A stretch of DNA of 64,000 nucleotides from Ruminococcus sp. UBA7158 (GCA_002491605.1 DKWG01000066.1:1-64000); one strand, 5' to 3'. Positions 24,030 to 32,609 are shown, counted from the stretch's first letter. Program-made: numbers and translations. The notes: generated by a model from the sequence alone, not told the origin.

Positions 24030-26093
24030 ATGAAATTCAGTTTATATCCAAAGCTCGCCTTCGACGGCATAAGAAAAAACAAAAGACTGTATATACCATA
24101 CATTCTTACCTGCGTCGGAATGATTATGATGTATTACATCATAGCGTTTATGTGCAATAACGAAGCCTTTGAAAGCCTTCCTATGAGCAAGCGAACAATT
24201 GAGATGACGATGACGCTCGGCGGATGGGTTATTGCAATATTTGCCCTTATATTTTTGTTCTATACAAACTCATTCCTGATAAGAAGGCGAAAAAAGGAAT
24301 TCGGCTTATATAACATTTTGGGAATGAAAAAAGCAAATCTCGGAATTATTATGCTCTGGGAAACAATAATAATTGCTGCTATATCTCTTGTCATGGGTCT
24401 TAGCTTGGGAATACTCTTTTCAAAGCTTGCCGAGCTGGGGCTTTTGAAGATTTTGCAGGCGGACGTCGGATTCAGTCTTTCAATCTCTTTTCAGTCAATT
24501 CTGATAACAGTCGCACTCTTTTCGGTTATATTCCTGCTTTTATACTTAAACTCTATGCGCCAGATAACCTTTTCAAGTGCCATATCCCTTATGCGCTCTG
24601 AAAATTCAGGCGAAAAGGCTCCCAAAGCCAATTACATTTTAGGCATACTCGGCGTACTCATTTTAGGCGGAGCATATTATATCGCTGTCACGGTTCAAAA
24701 CCCGCTTGTGGCAATGCTTTTATTCTTTGTCGCAGTTATTATGGTTATTATTGCGACGTATATGTTGATGATCTCCGGCTCGGTTATGCTTTGCAGGCTG
24801 CTTCAAAAGAACAAGCGCTACTATTACAAGTCGAATCACTTTGTATCAGTTTCATCAATGGTATTCAGAATGAAGAGAAACGGCGCAGGCTTGGCGTCAA
24901 TATGTATTCTGTCAACCATGGTTTTGGTTATGATATCATCAACAACCTGCCTGTATGCCGGAATTGACAATACTCTTAAGGTAAGATACCCCGGTGAAAT
25001 ATGCTTCAGCATGAATCTTCGCAACATAGAAAACTTATCCGACGAGACAATCCCAGACATCAAGAGCGCAGTTCAGGAGATTTCAAAGGCGTCCGGCAGC
25101 GAGCTCGTTAACGAACGCGAGTATCGCTTGGCAAATACAGCAGGATATTTTAACCCCGACACCGGAGATTTGTCGTTTGACAACTATATCGATTACTCAG
25201 GTCTGTCTAAAAATGCGTGCTCGGTTGTAATCGTGCCTGTTGACGACTACAATGCGTTTACCGGCAGCAATGCTTCGCTTTCGGACGGCGAGGTTTTAGT
25301 GGCAACCACAAGAACTGCCTGCAACAGCGACACTGTCTGTCTTGCAAAAAGGCTGACTTATAAGGTCAAGGACAGAGTGGACAACTGCTTTAATATAGGT
25401 GATGTCGCAACAATGTCCGTTCCTGTTGTAACTATAATTGTTCCGAGCCTTGAGGATGTGCTTACTGATTTAGATTCGTGCATAGGCTCTGTTGAATCAA
25501 ATATTTTTAGTAAATTTTGGAATTACTCCTTCGACACGGGACTTGACAGCGCAGGTCAGGAAAAGGTTTGCGAAGGGCTAAGGCTTTTCTGCTCACAAAA
25601 GGCATATGATCTCTCTCAAGGCAAGGCTGAGGATTTTAATTATCGATATATGTCCGCTGTTTCAAGAGCGGAAAGTAAAAGCGATTTTGTCGATATCTAC
25701 GGCGGACTGTTCTTCTTGGGAATACTTCTGAGCGCAGTATTTATTATGGCGGCTGTTCTGATTATTTATTACAAGCAAATCTCAGAGGGCTATGAGGACC
25801 AGGCGAGGTTTGATATAATGCAAAAGGTCGGAATGACTAAGCGTGAGATCAAAAAGAGCATAAATTCGCAGCTGCTTACTGTTTTCTTCCTGCCTCTTTT
25901 GTTTGCAGGCTGTCACTTGGCTTTTGCCTTCCCTATCGTTCAGAAAATGCTTGCAGTTATGAGCTTTAACAGCGTTTCACTGTTCTTGGTTGTCAACCTT
26001 ATCTGCTTTGCAATTTTTGCACTTTTGTATCTTATCGTATACAAGCTGACGTCCAATGCTTACTACAAAATAGTAAGCGGTGCAAAGGAGTGA
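24030..26093 (+). CDS. ABC transporter permease, FtsX family (BceB-like)
   Basis: A 687-residue membrane protein with the ten-helix BceB plan: one helix near residue 20, groups up to about 300, a large extracellular domain between about residues 310 and 545, then three helices near the C terminus (FtsX-type QKVGMTKREIKKSINSQLLTVFFLPLLFAG). The extracellular domain is the likely peptide-sensing part. AAGGAGG precedes the ATG. The ligand cannot be named from sequence. Confidence 0.9.
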   Translation: MKFSLYPKLAFDGIRKNKRLYIPYILTCVGMIMMYYIIAFMCNNEAFESLPMSKRTIEMTMTLGGWVIAIFALIFLFYTNSFLIRRRKKEFGLYNILGMKKANLGIIMLWETIIIAAISLVMGLSLGILFSKLAELGLLKILQADVGFSLSISFQSILITVALFSVIFLLLYLNSMRQITFSSAISLMRSENSGEKAPKANYILGILGVLILGGAYYIAVTVQNPLVAMLLFFVAVIMVIIATYMLMISGSVMLCRLLQKNKRYYYKSNHFVSVSSMVFRMKRNGAGLASICILSTMVLVMISSTTCLYAGIDNTLKVRYPGEICFSMNLRNIENLSDETIPDIKSAVQEISKASGSELVNEREYRLANTAGYFNPDTGDLSFDNYIDYSGLSKNACSVVIVPVDDYNAFTGSNASLSDGEVLVATTRTACNSDTVCLAKRLTYKVKDRVDNCFNIGDVATMSVPVVTIIVPSLEDVLTDLDSCIGSVESNIFSKFWNYSFDTGLDSAGQEKVCEGLRLFCSQKAYDLSQGKAEDFNYRYMSAVSRAESKSDFVDIYGGLFFLGILLSAVFIMAAVLIIYYKQISEGYEDQARFDIMQKVGMTKREIKKSINSQLLTVFFLPLLFAGCHLAFAFPIVQKMLAVMSFNSVSLFLVVNLICFAIFALLYLIVYKLTSNAYYKIVSGAKE

Positions 26094-26100
26094 TGCTGCG

Positions 26101-26637
26101 GTGTTTAGATTGCTAATATCAAAAATATTATTAATAATGATGACGTGCGCAGTAATTGCCGTTTCTATAAGCGCTTGCTCCGCTCATAAAGCCGTTGGCT
26201 TTTTCCATGACATATTCAGTTCGATAAATGAGACGGACATTGTCGAAGGTGCAAAGGACTTTTGGAGCGAGCTTGTGGAGTCCCTCGGCAATTACAGTAT
26301 AACCGATGACGACAAGCTGATAGGCACACGAACGGTTGACGCCGACGGTTATTTCAGCGGCGAGTACTATGCTCAGTGCTACAGACAAACGACAAAGGAA
26401 TCTGTGTTCGGCGGCACGTCTGTTCATTCAAGAGACGTCACCGTAAAGGCAGACATAAAAGCCGTCAGCGGAGATGTGACTGTAAGAGTGAGAAAAAACG
26501 ACGATATATTCGAGTTTAAAACCGACTCAAACGGCAAGCTCACTCAATCGTTTAACTTTGAGAGCGGCGGCAACTACGTTATGCTTGTTTACGATGATTT
26601 CAGCGGAACGGTTAACTTAAGCGTAACTGAAAAATGA
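26101..26637 (+). CDS. Putative lipoprotein linked to the Bce module
   Basis: About 178 residues from GTG at 26101, with AAAGGAG nine bases upstream inside the permease gene's end. The leader ends SISAC, a lipobox. The mature part has a helical stretch, then TVDADGYFSGEYYAQCYRQTTKES and a beta-rich half ending FSGTVNLSVTEK, like a small immunoglobulin-like or YgdI-type fold. No family is recognised. Position right behind bceB suggests it is a surface accessory for sensing or peptide binding. This is inference. Confidence 0.65.
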   Translation: MFRLLISKILLIMMTCAVIAVSISACSAHKAVGFFHDIFSSINETDIVEGAKDFWSELVESLGNYSITDDDKLIGTRTVDADGYFSGEYYAQCYRQTTKESVFGGTSVHSRDVTVKADIKAVSGDVTVRVRKNDDIFEFKTDSNGKLTQSFNFESGGNYVMLVYDDFSGTVNLSVTEK

Positions 26638-26819
26638 CAACGGTGACGGATATGAAAAATGCAATTGGTTCTGCGCTTAAAAAGGCGATTATCTGGCTGG
26701 GACTGGCGGCAATAGGTATTATAGCAATACCGATAGTTATGCTCTTGGGTCTGATACATTTGATATGGTCGTCTGTCGATGCTGTTATAGGACGGCTGTT
26801 TAATAAAACTGATTCATAA
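26634..26819 (+). CDS. Small membrane protein, last gene of the Bce module
   Basis: A 61-residue protein starting with an ATGA overlap of the lipoprotein stop. One long hydrophobic segment (about residues 18-46, AIIWLGLAAIGIIAIPIVMLLG) and a basic C terminus. No family recognised. The overlap shows it is co-translated with the lipoprotein. It may tune the transporter or kinase, as small proteins often do; untested. Confidence 0.6.
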   Translation: MTTVTDMKNAIGSALKKAIIWLGLAAIGIIAIPIVMLLGLIHLIWSSVDAVIGRLFNKTDS

Positions 26820-26940
26820 TCCGCTTGTTCGCAGAAGATAATAATACCGTCTTAGCTGTCAGCCCGGCAGACGACCGCAACAGTCATCAAAGCTGTGAAG
26901 CTTGATGAAATTACTATAGCTTATATCTCACAAAGCGTGC

Positions 26941-26986
26941 AAAAAGCCGCCGCAAAATCCATATCAATGTGATTTTGCGGCGGCTT
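26941..26986 (-). terminator. Terminator of tyrS (dispersed repeat copy)
   Basis: A perfect 16-bp stem (26944-26959 with 26971-26986) followed by T5 on the minus strand. The sequence is nearly the same as at 61-108, including the loop. It may also serve the convergent Bce module. Confidence 0.75.
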
Positions 26987-27036
26987 AATTGTCTGTCATA
27001 ATAAAGACTGCAATTTCATTTTACGCCGGAATAACA

Positions 27037-28236
27037 CTATCCCTTGACAACCTTTACTACCTGCTTCTTGCCCTTTTTGATGATAGCGGCATCGGTTAAA
27101 TCTACAACGGTATTGGCGTCAGTCACCTTTTGGTCGTTTAAGGTGACGCCACCCTGCTGGATAAGACGTCTTGCCTCGCCCTTGCTGGGTGCGAGCTTAG
27201 CGGCAATCATAGCGTCCAAAATTCCAACGCTGTCGGCTGATATTTCAACAGTCGGCATATTTTCGTTTGTTCCGGAGCCGCCGAATACTGCCTTTGCTAC
27301 CGAAAGTGCCTTTTGAGCTTCCTCCTCGCCGTGGACAAGCTTTGTCAGCTCGTATGCCAAAATCTCCTTTGCCTTGTTGAGCTGTGAGCCTTCCCATGAA
27401 TCCATCTTGTCGATTTCCTCAAGAGGCAGGAAGGTAAGCATTCTTATACACTTCATAACATCGCTGTCCGCAACGTTGCGCCAGTACTGGAAGAAGTCAT
27501 AAGGACTTGTCTTGTTGGGGTCAAGCCATACGGCGTTGCCTGCTGTTTTGCCCATCTTGTTGCCCTGAGAGTCGGTAAGAAGGGTTATTGTCATGCAGTG
27601 AGCGTCTTTTCCGAGTTTGCGCCTTATCAGCTCAGTTCCGCCGAGCATATTAGACCACTGGTCGTTTCCGCCGAACTGCATATTGCAGCCGTATTTCTGG
27701 AACATATAGTAGAAGTCATAGGACTGCATAATCATGTAGTTAAATTCAAGGAATGACAGTCCCTTTTCCATTCTCTGCTTATAGCACTCGGCACGAAGCA
27801 TATTGTTGACCGAGAAGCAGGCTCCGACCTCTCTTAAAAGCTCGACATAGTTGAGGTTTAACAGCCAGTCGGCATTGTTGACCATCATAGCCTTGCCCTC
27901 GCCAAACTCAATAAAGCGCTCCATCTGACGACGGAAGCACTCGGCATTGTGGTCGATATCCTCTTTAGTCAGCATCTTTCTCATATCGGTTCTGCCGGAC
28001 GGGTCGCCTATCATAGTAGTTCCACCACCGATTAAAGCTATAGGCTTATTTCCTGCCATCTGAAGCCTCTTCATAAGGGTCAGCGCCATGAAGTGACCTG
28101 CCGTTAAGCTGTCTGCTGTGCAGTCAAAGCCGATATAGAATGTCGCCTTGCCGTTGTTGATCATTTCCTTTATTTCGTTTTCATCCGTGACCTGAGCTAT
28201 AAGCCCTCTCGCCACTAATTCTTCATAAATGCCCAT
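27037..28236 (-). CDS. tyrS: Tyrosyl-tRNA synthetase
   Basis: About 399 residues. Class I synthetase that charges tRNA-Tyr: FYIGFDCTADSLTAGHF carries the HIGH-like motif, DSQGNKMGKTAGNAVWLD the KMSKS-like loop, and the C terminus is an S4 domain (SKGEARRLIQQGGVTLN). The ATG at 28236 with GGAGG eight bases upstream is preferred over one at 28251. It sits right behind a radical SAM gene and downstream of a T-box with a TAC specifier, so control by uncharged tRNA-Tyr is expected. Confidence 0.96.
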   Translation of the reverse strand: MGIYEELVARGLIAQVTDENEIKEMINNGKATFYIGFDCTADSLTAGHFMALTLMKRLQMAGNKPIALIGGGTTMIGDPSGRTDMRKMLTKEDIDHNAECFRRQMERFIEFGEGKAMMVNNADWLLNLNYVELLREVGACFSVNNMLRAECYKQRMEKGLSFLEFNYMIMQSYDFYYMFQKYGCNMQFGGNDQWSNMLGGTELIRRKLGKDAHCMTITLLTDSQGNKMGKTAGNAVWLDPNKTSPYDFFQYWRNVADSDVMKCIRMLTFLPLEEIDKMDSWEGSQLNKAKEILAYELTKLVHGEEEAQKALSVAKAVFGGSGTNENMPTVEISADSVGILDAMIAAKLAPSKGEARRLIQQGGVTLNDQKVTDANTVVDLTDAAIIKKGKKQVVKVVKG

Positions 28237-28250
28237 GATTTTATCCTCCA

Positions 28251-29147
28251 TTATAAATTATAATCAAAAAAACTAAGCTGTGGGCTTTCATACCCTCTTT
28301 TGTATGCCTTGATGATTGAGCGCATTTCATACAGTATTCCATAGAGATCGCACTCGGCGGTGAAAACGTTCCAAAGCCTTCTTGCATTCGGAGACGTACA
28401 CCGATACCGCTCGCCGTAATACCTTTTGTATTTTTGGGACATCCCGGGGAACAGCTCATCAAGCTTATTATAAAAATGCTCACGCTGATTCATCCGAAGT
28501 GTCACCCCAAACGCCGGATATATACACTTTACTCCGCACTCATGCGCCATGCGTACTATTGAAAGAATGTTATCGGCGCTGTCCTCGATAAAGGGTAAAA
28601 CAGGCATAAGGGTTATACCGGTGAAAAGCCCTGCTTCGGACATCCTTGCCAAAGCCTCAAACCTCTCGGACGACACAGAAACATTCGGCTCAATCAGCCT
28701 TGAAAGCTTGTCGTCAGCGGTAGTAACGGTCATCTTGCAAAGTACCGGTGAATGCTCTTGTATCTGCCTATACAGGTCGATATCCCGGGTTATGAGCGAG
28801 GACTTCGTTATCGTTGTCACACCAAAGCCGTATGCGTCAATGAGCATAAGCGACTTTTCAGTGAGCCGCTCCGTTTTTTCAAATGGATTATAAGGGTCAC
28901 ACATCGCTCCGGTTCCTATAACACCCGTCCTGACTTTGCGCCTAAGCTCATTAGCCAGTATCTCCATAGCGTTTTCCTTGGCACGAACTTTATCAAAGTT
29001 TTCGACATGATAACACTCACTTCTGCTGTCGCAATAGATGCAGCCATGGCAGCAGCCGCGATACAGGTTCATGTTGTAGTCGTTTCCGAACCATTCGTCC
29101 GACTTGTTCTTTTGAAGAATTGTCTTTGCGGCAACGTATTGCACCAT
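28251..29147 (-). CDS. Radical SAM protein, SplB-like / Rv2578c family
   Basis: A 298-residue radical SAM enzyme. The 4Fe-4S ligands are in RGCCHGCIYCDSRS (CX3CX2C), followed by GAMCDPYNPFEKTERLTE, a block typical of the Rv2578c/PA0069 group related to spore photoproduct lyase. The reaction is unknown. The gene lies directly behind the tyrosine T-box and its 3' end touches the tyrS leader, so it is the first gene of a tyrosine-controlled operon, which is an unusual placement. GGGGTG is close to the ATG. Confidence 0.85.
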   Translation of the reverse strand: MVQYVAAKTILQKNKSDEWFGNDYNMNLYRGCCHGCIYCDSRSECYHVENFDKVRAKENAMEILANELRRKVRTGVIGTGAMCDPYNPFEKTERLTEKSLMLIDAYGFGVTTITKSSLITRDIDLYRQIQEHSPVLCKMTVTTADDKLSRLIEPNVSVSSERFEALARMSEAGLFTGITLMPVLPFIEDSADNILSIVRMAHECGVKCIYPAFGVTLRMNQREHFYNKLDELFPGMSQKYKRYYGERYRCTSPNARRLWNVFTAECDLYGILYEMRSIIKAYKRGYESPQLSFFDYNL

Positions 29148-29160
29148 ATCACCCCAAAAT

Positions 29161-29437
29161 AAAAACGCCCTCGATGAGTATAAAACTCAAAGAGGGCGAT
29201 TAAATCTAAACCGCTGTACCACCTCAATTTGCCAAGTGCATATTAAACGCAAGCTTGACCTCAAGGGCGCTGTAACGTGCGCAAAACGCATACTCCTACT
29301 TTACCGCTTCACATAAAGCGCTGTTCAGAATACAAACTCCAAGATGTATTCACACGCCGCATAACGCTTTCTCACACCGACCGAAAGCTCTCTTGAGTTA
29401 AAATCATGCGTGCTACTTCTTCTTTTCACAGTCATTG
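29161..29437 (-). ncRNA. T-box riboswitch, tyrosine specifier (TAC)
   Basis: On the minus strand: stem I with AGAGAG, specifier context GTGTGAA-TAC-ATCTTGGAG (near 29340), the T-box AGGTGGTACAGCGG (near 29211-29224), and a terminator CGCCCTC/GAGGGCG (29166-29172 with 29192-29198) ending in T5. The specifier context matches that of classic tyrS leaders. Confidence 0.93.
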
Positions 29438-29442
29438 TCGAC

Positions 29443-29471
29443 ATATTAACACGATTAATTGATTTTGTCAA
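29443..29471 (-). promoter_or_regulatory. Promoter of the Tyr T-box transcript
   Basis: TTGACA (29466-29471), 17-base spacer, TAATAT (29443-29448) on the minus strand. Confidence 0.7.
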
Positions 29472-29522
29472 GAGACAAAGCACAAATTTTGTCTTTCATG
29501 CGCAGACGGTTTTTATTAAATG

Positions 29523-29551
29523 TTGCAATTTGTAAAATAATGTGTTATAAT
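29523..29551 (+). promoter_or_regulatory. Promoter of the small toxin mRNA
   Basis: TTGCAA (29523-29528), 17-base spacer, TATAAT (29546-29551) on the plus strand, giving a leader of about 130 bases. Confidence 0.7.
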
Positions 29552-29660
29552 CTTGCTGCAAGGCGGCAATGAAGGTCAGTTTTGTTGCCAGTCGGACTTC
29601 GCAATAGCAAACGATTGCTTACAGAGCATTGACGGATAGAATCCGACTTTCAAAGGTTGT

Positions 29661-29683
29661 TCACTTCCTATTGCGGGAGGTGA
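29661..29683 (+). promoter_or_regulatory. Hairpin hiding the toxin ribosome site
   Basis: TCACTTCC (29661-29668) pairs with GGAGGTGA (29676-29683) over 8 bp with a 7-base loop, burying the Shine-Dalgarno. CGCAATAG at 29609-29616 is complementary to CTATTGCG (29668-29675), an alternative long-range pairing. Confidence 0.6.
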
Positions 29684-29689
29684 GTGCAT

Positions 29690-29794
29690 ATGAGTAATGT
29701 ATATGTTACATTAAGCGATATGCTTAATTACACTATTGTACTTATATCACTTGTTACTCTGGTAATAGCTATTATCAGCAATAACAAGAAATAA
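29690..29794 (+). CDS. Small hydrophobic peptide, putative type I (holin-like) toxin
   Basis: A 34-residue peptide beginning MSNVYVTLSDMLNYTIVL and ending in NNKK: a short N terminus with TLSD, a single membrane span, and a polar-basic tail. This is the make-up of the TxpA/BsrE/Fst-like holin-type toxins of Firmicutes. GGGAGGTGAG lies at proper spacing before the ATG but is folded into a hairpin. A long leader, a strong plus-strand promoter, a terminator at 29919-29951 and a convergent minus-strand promoter complete a type I toxin-antitoxin layout. The peptide would insert in the membrane when made. Family membership is by pattern only. Confidence 0.7.
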   Translation: MSNVYVTLSDMLNYTIVLISLVTLVIAIISNNKK

Positions 29795-29885
29795 CCGCCC
29801 ACCATAGCGGTGAACGGCGTTTCCTACAACTCAAAATTGTTTTACAGGAACGACCGCCACTAGCGATGGCAAGCCGCCTTGTTCT
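29690..29885 (-). ncRNA. Putative antisense antitoxin RNA
   Basis: A consensus minus-strand promoter at 29892-29919 fires toward the toxin gene. The RNA would begin near 29885, with hairpins such as GCCATCGCTAGTGGC, and overlap the toxin mRNA 3' region, as RatA does for TxpA. The 3' end is not defined by a clear terminator, so the extent given is a guess. Confidence 0.5.
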
Positions 29886-29891
29886 TTAATT

Positions 29892-29919
29892 ATTATAACA
29901 CGAAATATCAATCTGTCAA
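29892..29919 (-). promoter_or_regulatory. Promoter of the putative antitoxin RNA
   Basis: TTGACA (29914-29919), 16-base spacer, TATAAT (29892-29897) on the minus strand, with no protein gene in front of it. Confidence 0.7.
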
Positions 29920-29951
29920 CCGTTCCGAAAGAATTTTTCGGAGCGGTTTTT
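29919..29951 (+). terminator. Terminator of the toxin mRNA
   Basis: 12-bp stem (29919-29930 with 29936-29947, one G-T pair) followed by T4 on the plus strand. Confidence 0.65.
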
Positions 29952-29994
29952 CGCAGGCAAAGAGCAAGCCCTTCACAGACGTTTCATCATAAAC

Positions 29995-30765
29995 CTAAAC
30001 CTTCGACTTAATCCGTGACAGCGCATTTTTTTCAAGCCTTGAAACCTGAGCCTGCGATATTCCTATTTCATCTGCAACTTCAACCTGAGTTTTCCCCTGA
30101 TAAAACCTCAGATACAAAATGTTTTTTTCTCTGTCCGAAAGCATTTTTATTGCATCTCGCAGTAAAAGCTCGTCTATCCAGCCCTCGTCAGATTCAGAGT
30201 CGCCTAACTGGTCGAGCATATAAAGTGCGTCTCCGGTATTGGAGTAAACCGGCTCGTAAATAGAAACAGGCTCGCTTATTGATTCAAGCGCAAAAACAAC
30301 CTCTGACTGCGGCACTCCTATTTCCTTGGAAATATCCTTTGCTGTAGGCTCATTATTTTGCTCGTTCATCAGCTTTTCTCTTGCCTGCATGGCTTTATAG
30401 GCTAAGTCCCTCATCGAACGCGAAACTCTTATCGGCGCATCGTCACGCAAAAAGCGCCGCAGCTCCCCCATTATCATCGGGACAGCATAAGTCGAAAACC
30501 TGACGTCCAGCGATACGTCAAAGTTATCTATAGCCTTAATCAAACCTACAACTCCGACCTGGAATAAGTCATCCGGCGGCGTTCCTCTGGACATAAATTT
30601 TTGGATAACGCTTAAAACTAACCTTAAGTTCCCCTGAATCAGCTCCTCTCTTGCTGCTTTGTCCCCTGCTTTTACCCTTTTTAAAAGCTCCATCTTCTTA
30701 TCTTCACTTAAAACCTTGAGCTTTGAGGTATTAACTCCGCTTATTTCAACCTTATTATACTGCAT
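29995..30765 (-). CDS. sigG: RNA polymerase sigma-G, forespore late sigma factor
   Basis: A 256-residue sigma-70 family protein. The N terminus KVEISGVNTSKLKVLSE is the sigma-G mark; region 2 follows (NLRLVLSVIQKFMSRG..DDLFQVGVVGLIKAIDNFD) and region 4 ends GKTQVEVADEIGISQAQVSRLEKNAL. It directs late gene expression in the forespore. GGAGAG precedes the ATG. It lies downstream of spoIIGA-sigE as in Bacillus and Clostridium. A sigma-F/G-like promoter is seen about 130 bases upstream (30902-30930). Confidence 0.95.
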   Translation of the reverse strand: MQYNKVEISGVNTSKLKVLSEDKKMELLKRVKAGDKAAREELIQGNLRLVLSVIQKFMSRGTPPDDLFQVGVVGLIKAIDNFDVSLDVRFSTYAVPMIMGELRRFLRDDAPIRVSRSMRDLAYKAMQAREKLMNEQNNEPTAKDISKEIGVPQSEVVFALESISEPVSIYEPVYSNTGDALYMLDQLGDSESDEGWIDELLLRDAIKMLSDREKNILYLRFYQGKTQVEVADEIGISQAQVSRLEKNALSRIKSKV

Positions 30766-30901
30766 GGCACTCTCCGAAATAATGAAAATTTCTTCTAAAC
30801 AATCGCATATTATCAGTCAATACCATGACGTCCGGCTCGGCGGCTTTATTGTCGAGCCTTTAAAAATCAGTATGTGCAAAATTTAGAAATGCGATGTATT
30901 C

Positions 30902-30930
30902 ATTATTACCTGTTAGAAAACCATGTATTC
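30902..30930 (-). promoter_or_regulatory. Candidate sigma-F/sigma-G promoter of sigG
   Basis: On the minus strand GAATA (30926-30930) and, 15 bases later, GGTAATAAT (30902-30910) resemble the forespore consensus GYATA / GGNNANANT. It lies between the sigE hairpin and sigG. Confidence 0.45.
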
Positions 30931-30960
30931 AGTATTTCCACTTGTATAATATGGAATTTA

Positions 30961-30987
30961 CCCCTCTCGGATTCGTTTCGAGAGGGG
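30961..30987 (-). terminator. Hairpin after sigE
   Basis: CCCCTCTCG (30961-30969) / CGAGAGGGG (30979-30987), a perfect 9-bp stem right behind the sigE stop; the T tract is weak. Confidence 0.55.
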
Positions 30988-30993
30988 TATCCT

Positions 30994-31701
30994 TTAATAT
31001 ATAGCTTCCAGCTCTTTTTTTAGCTCCTTTAGAATTCTTTTTTCAAGCCTTGATATATAAGACTGTGATATTCCGACGACGTCAGCCACCTCCTTTTGCG
31101 TCATCTCCTTGCCTCCGGTAAGACCGAAGCGCATTTGCATTATCATTTTCTCTCTGCCCTTAAGGGCTTCAACCGCCTTTATTAGAAGCTGCTTTTCGGT
31201 TTCGCCTTCTATTCGCTGGCTGACCTCGTCTGCGTCGGTACCTATAACGTCAGACAAAAGAAGCTCGTTGCCGTCCCAGTCGATATTGAGTGGCTCGTCT
31301 ATTGAAACCTCGTTTCTTTGCTGAGTAGTTTTTCTCAGATACATGAGTATCTCGTTTTCAATACATCTTGACGCATATGTTGCAAGCTTTATATTTTTGG
31401 TCGGGTTGAATGTGTTTACAGCCTTGATAAGTCCTATTGTTCCTATAGATATGAGGTCCTCTACCCCTATGCCTGTCGACTCAAACTTTTTTGATATGTA
31501 CACAACAAGCCTTAGATTGTGAGTTATTAGCTTTTCCCTTGCACGCTTGGGGTCTATTTGAAGCATATCAAAAACCCTTTGCTCTTCGTCCGGCTTCAAA
31601 GGCGGCGGCAGAGAGTCGGGACCGTTTATATAATCAAGCGACGCATTTCGGCCCAGCGCCGCTTTTATTTTGTCAACTAAAAGCAAGAATAAATTTTTCA
31701 C
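30994..31701 (-). CDS. sigE: RNA polymerase sigma-E, mother-cell early sigma factor
   Basis: A 235-residue sigma factor with an N-terminal pro-sequence (about residues 1-27, amphipathic [14 protein letters not shown]) removed by SpoIIGA. Region 2 appears as [33 protein letters not shown], region 4 as [25 protein letters not shown]. It starts 13 bases after the spoIIGA stop, the canonical arrangement, and governs early mother-cell genes during sporulation. Confidence 0.96.
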   Translation of the reverse strand: MKNLFLLLVDKIKAALGRNASLDYINGPDSLPPPLKPDEEQRVFDMLQIDPKRAREKLITHNLRLVVYISKKFESTGIGVEDLISIGTIGLIKAVNTFNPTKNIKLATYASRCIENEILMYLRKTTQQRNEVSIDEPLNIDWDGNELLLSDVIGTDADEVSQRIEGETEKQLLIKAVEALKGREKMIMQMRFGLTGGKEMTQKEVADVVGISQSYISRLEKRILKELKKELEAIY

Positions 31702-31714
31702 AATGTCACCTTTT

Positions 31715-32518
31715 TCACATTAAGATTTTTGGATTAAACACCGCACGCTTTTTGCCGCCCTCGACAAAGGCGACAAGCGCAGAAACATCCTTTCTCTGTC
31801 CGGCATCGTTTTCTATGTATATGCTGTCAGGCGAAAAGGCATATAGTATTCCTTCTCCGTTTACAGTTGAATATGGAACAACTCTCATCCCGTATGATGA
31901 CGGCGGCGGATGCTCAAACCCTTGGCAAATCACGACACTCTTTCCGCTGAATAAATCGGTAACTGCGTTTCCCGTGTCGGAAATACCCTCGAGGATATAG
32001 CTTTTGTCCCTGACCGTAAAGCCGACAGTGTAGCTTCTTGCTTCGTCGGATTCTCTTGAGAAGAAGTGCGACAATATCAGCATGATGATATATACCAGCC
32101 CGGTCAAGAAAATGAGAGTGCTGAGCGATATGTCAAAATAAAAGGAATAGTTATTGATGTAGATAATATCTGTACTCATTGTCATCTGTATTAAATACAC
32201 CGCTCCGCCCAAAGCCATTGTCGACATAGTCAGGCACAGCGTTGAAAAAAGATACCTTTTTAAGCTCATTCCCTTTTTATAAAATGCCGCAAATGCTATC
32301 AGCGGACAGGATATAAGCTTGAGCATTGCCGCCGCAAGCTTTAAAAACGGCGTGCCGCTCGGCATAACTATTATTAACGATGTAAGTCCACTCAGAAAAG
32401 CTCCTGCCGCCCTTCTTTTTCCGCTTGCACCCAAATGGGCAAGCCTTGCGCAAAGACTTATTATCAACCAGCCTATATATGTATTTACTATTACAAGCGT
32501 ATCGAGATAAACGCTCAT
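31715..32518 (-). CDS. spoIIGA: Sigma-E processing peptidase SpoIIGA
   Basis: About 267 residues from the ATG at 32518 ([20 protein letters not shown]), the usual family start; GGGTGAT lies upstream. Five membrane helices fill residues 1-150; the C-terminal half is an aspartic protease domain with the catalytic Asp in GISDTGNAV. It sits in the septal membrane and cuts the pro-sequence off sigma-E. A TGTCGAA box (32564-32570), matching the Spo0A site, lies about 46 bases upstream. Confidence 0.93.
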   Translation of the reverse strand: MSVYLDTLVIVNTYIGWLIISLCARLAHLGASGKRRAAGAFLSGLTSLIIVMPSGTPFLKLAAAMLKLISCPLIAFAAFYKKGMSLKRYLFSTLCLTMSTMALGGAVYLIQMTMSTDIIYINNYSFYFDISLSTLIFLTGLVYIIMLILSHFFSRESDEARSYTVGFTVRDKSYILEGISDTGNAVTDLFSGKSVVICQGFEHPPPSSYGMRVVPYSTVNGEGILYAFSPDSIYIENDAGQRKDVSALVAFVEGGKKRAVFNPKILM

Positions 32519-32563
32519 ATCCATCACCCGAATACAAGCATACGGCATATGTATCAAGATATC

Positions 32564-32570
32564 TGTCGAA
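32564..32570 (+). promoter_or_regulatory. Candidate Spo0A box upstream of spoIIGA
   Basis: TGTCGAA matches the 0A box exactly. Such a 7-mer occurs by chance several times per window, but in Bacillus the spoIIG promoter is Spo0A-controlled, which makes this copy suggestive. Confidence 0.35.
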
Positions 32571-32609
32571 AACGATGGTGCTTAAATAAATCGGCGACCT
32601 GTAAATAGA

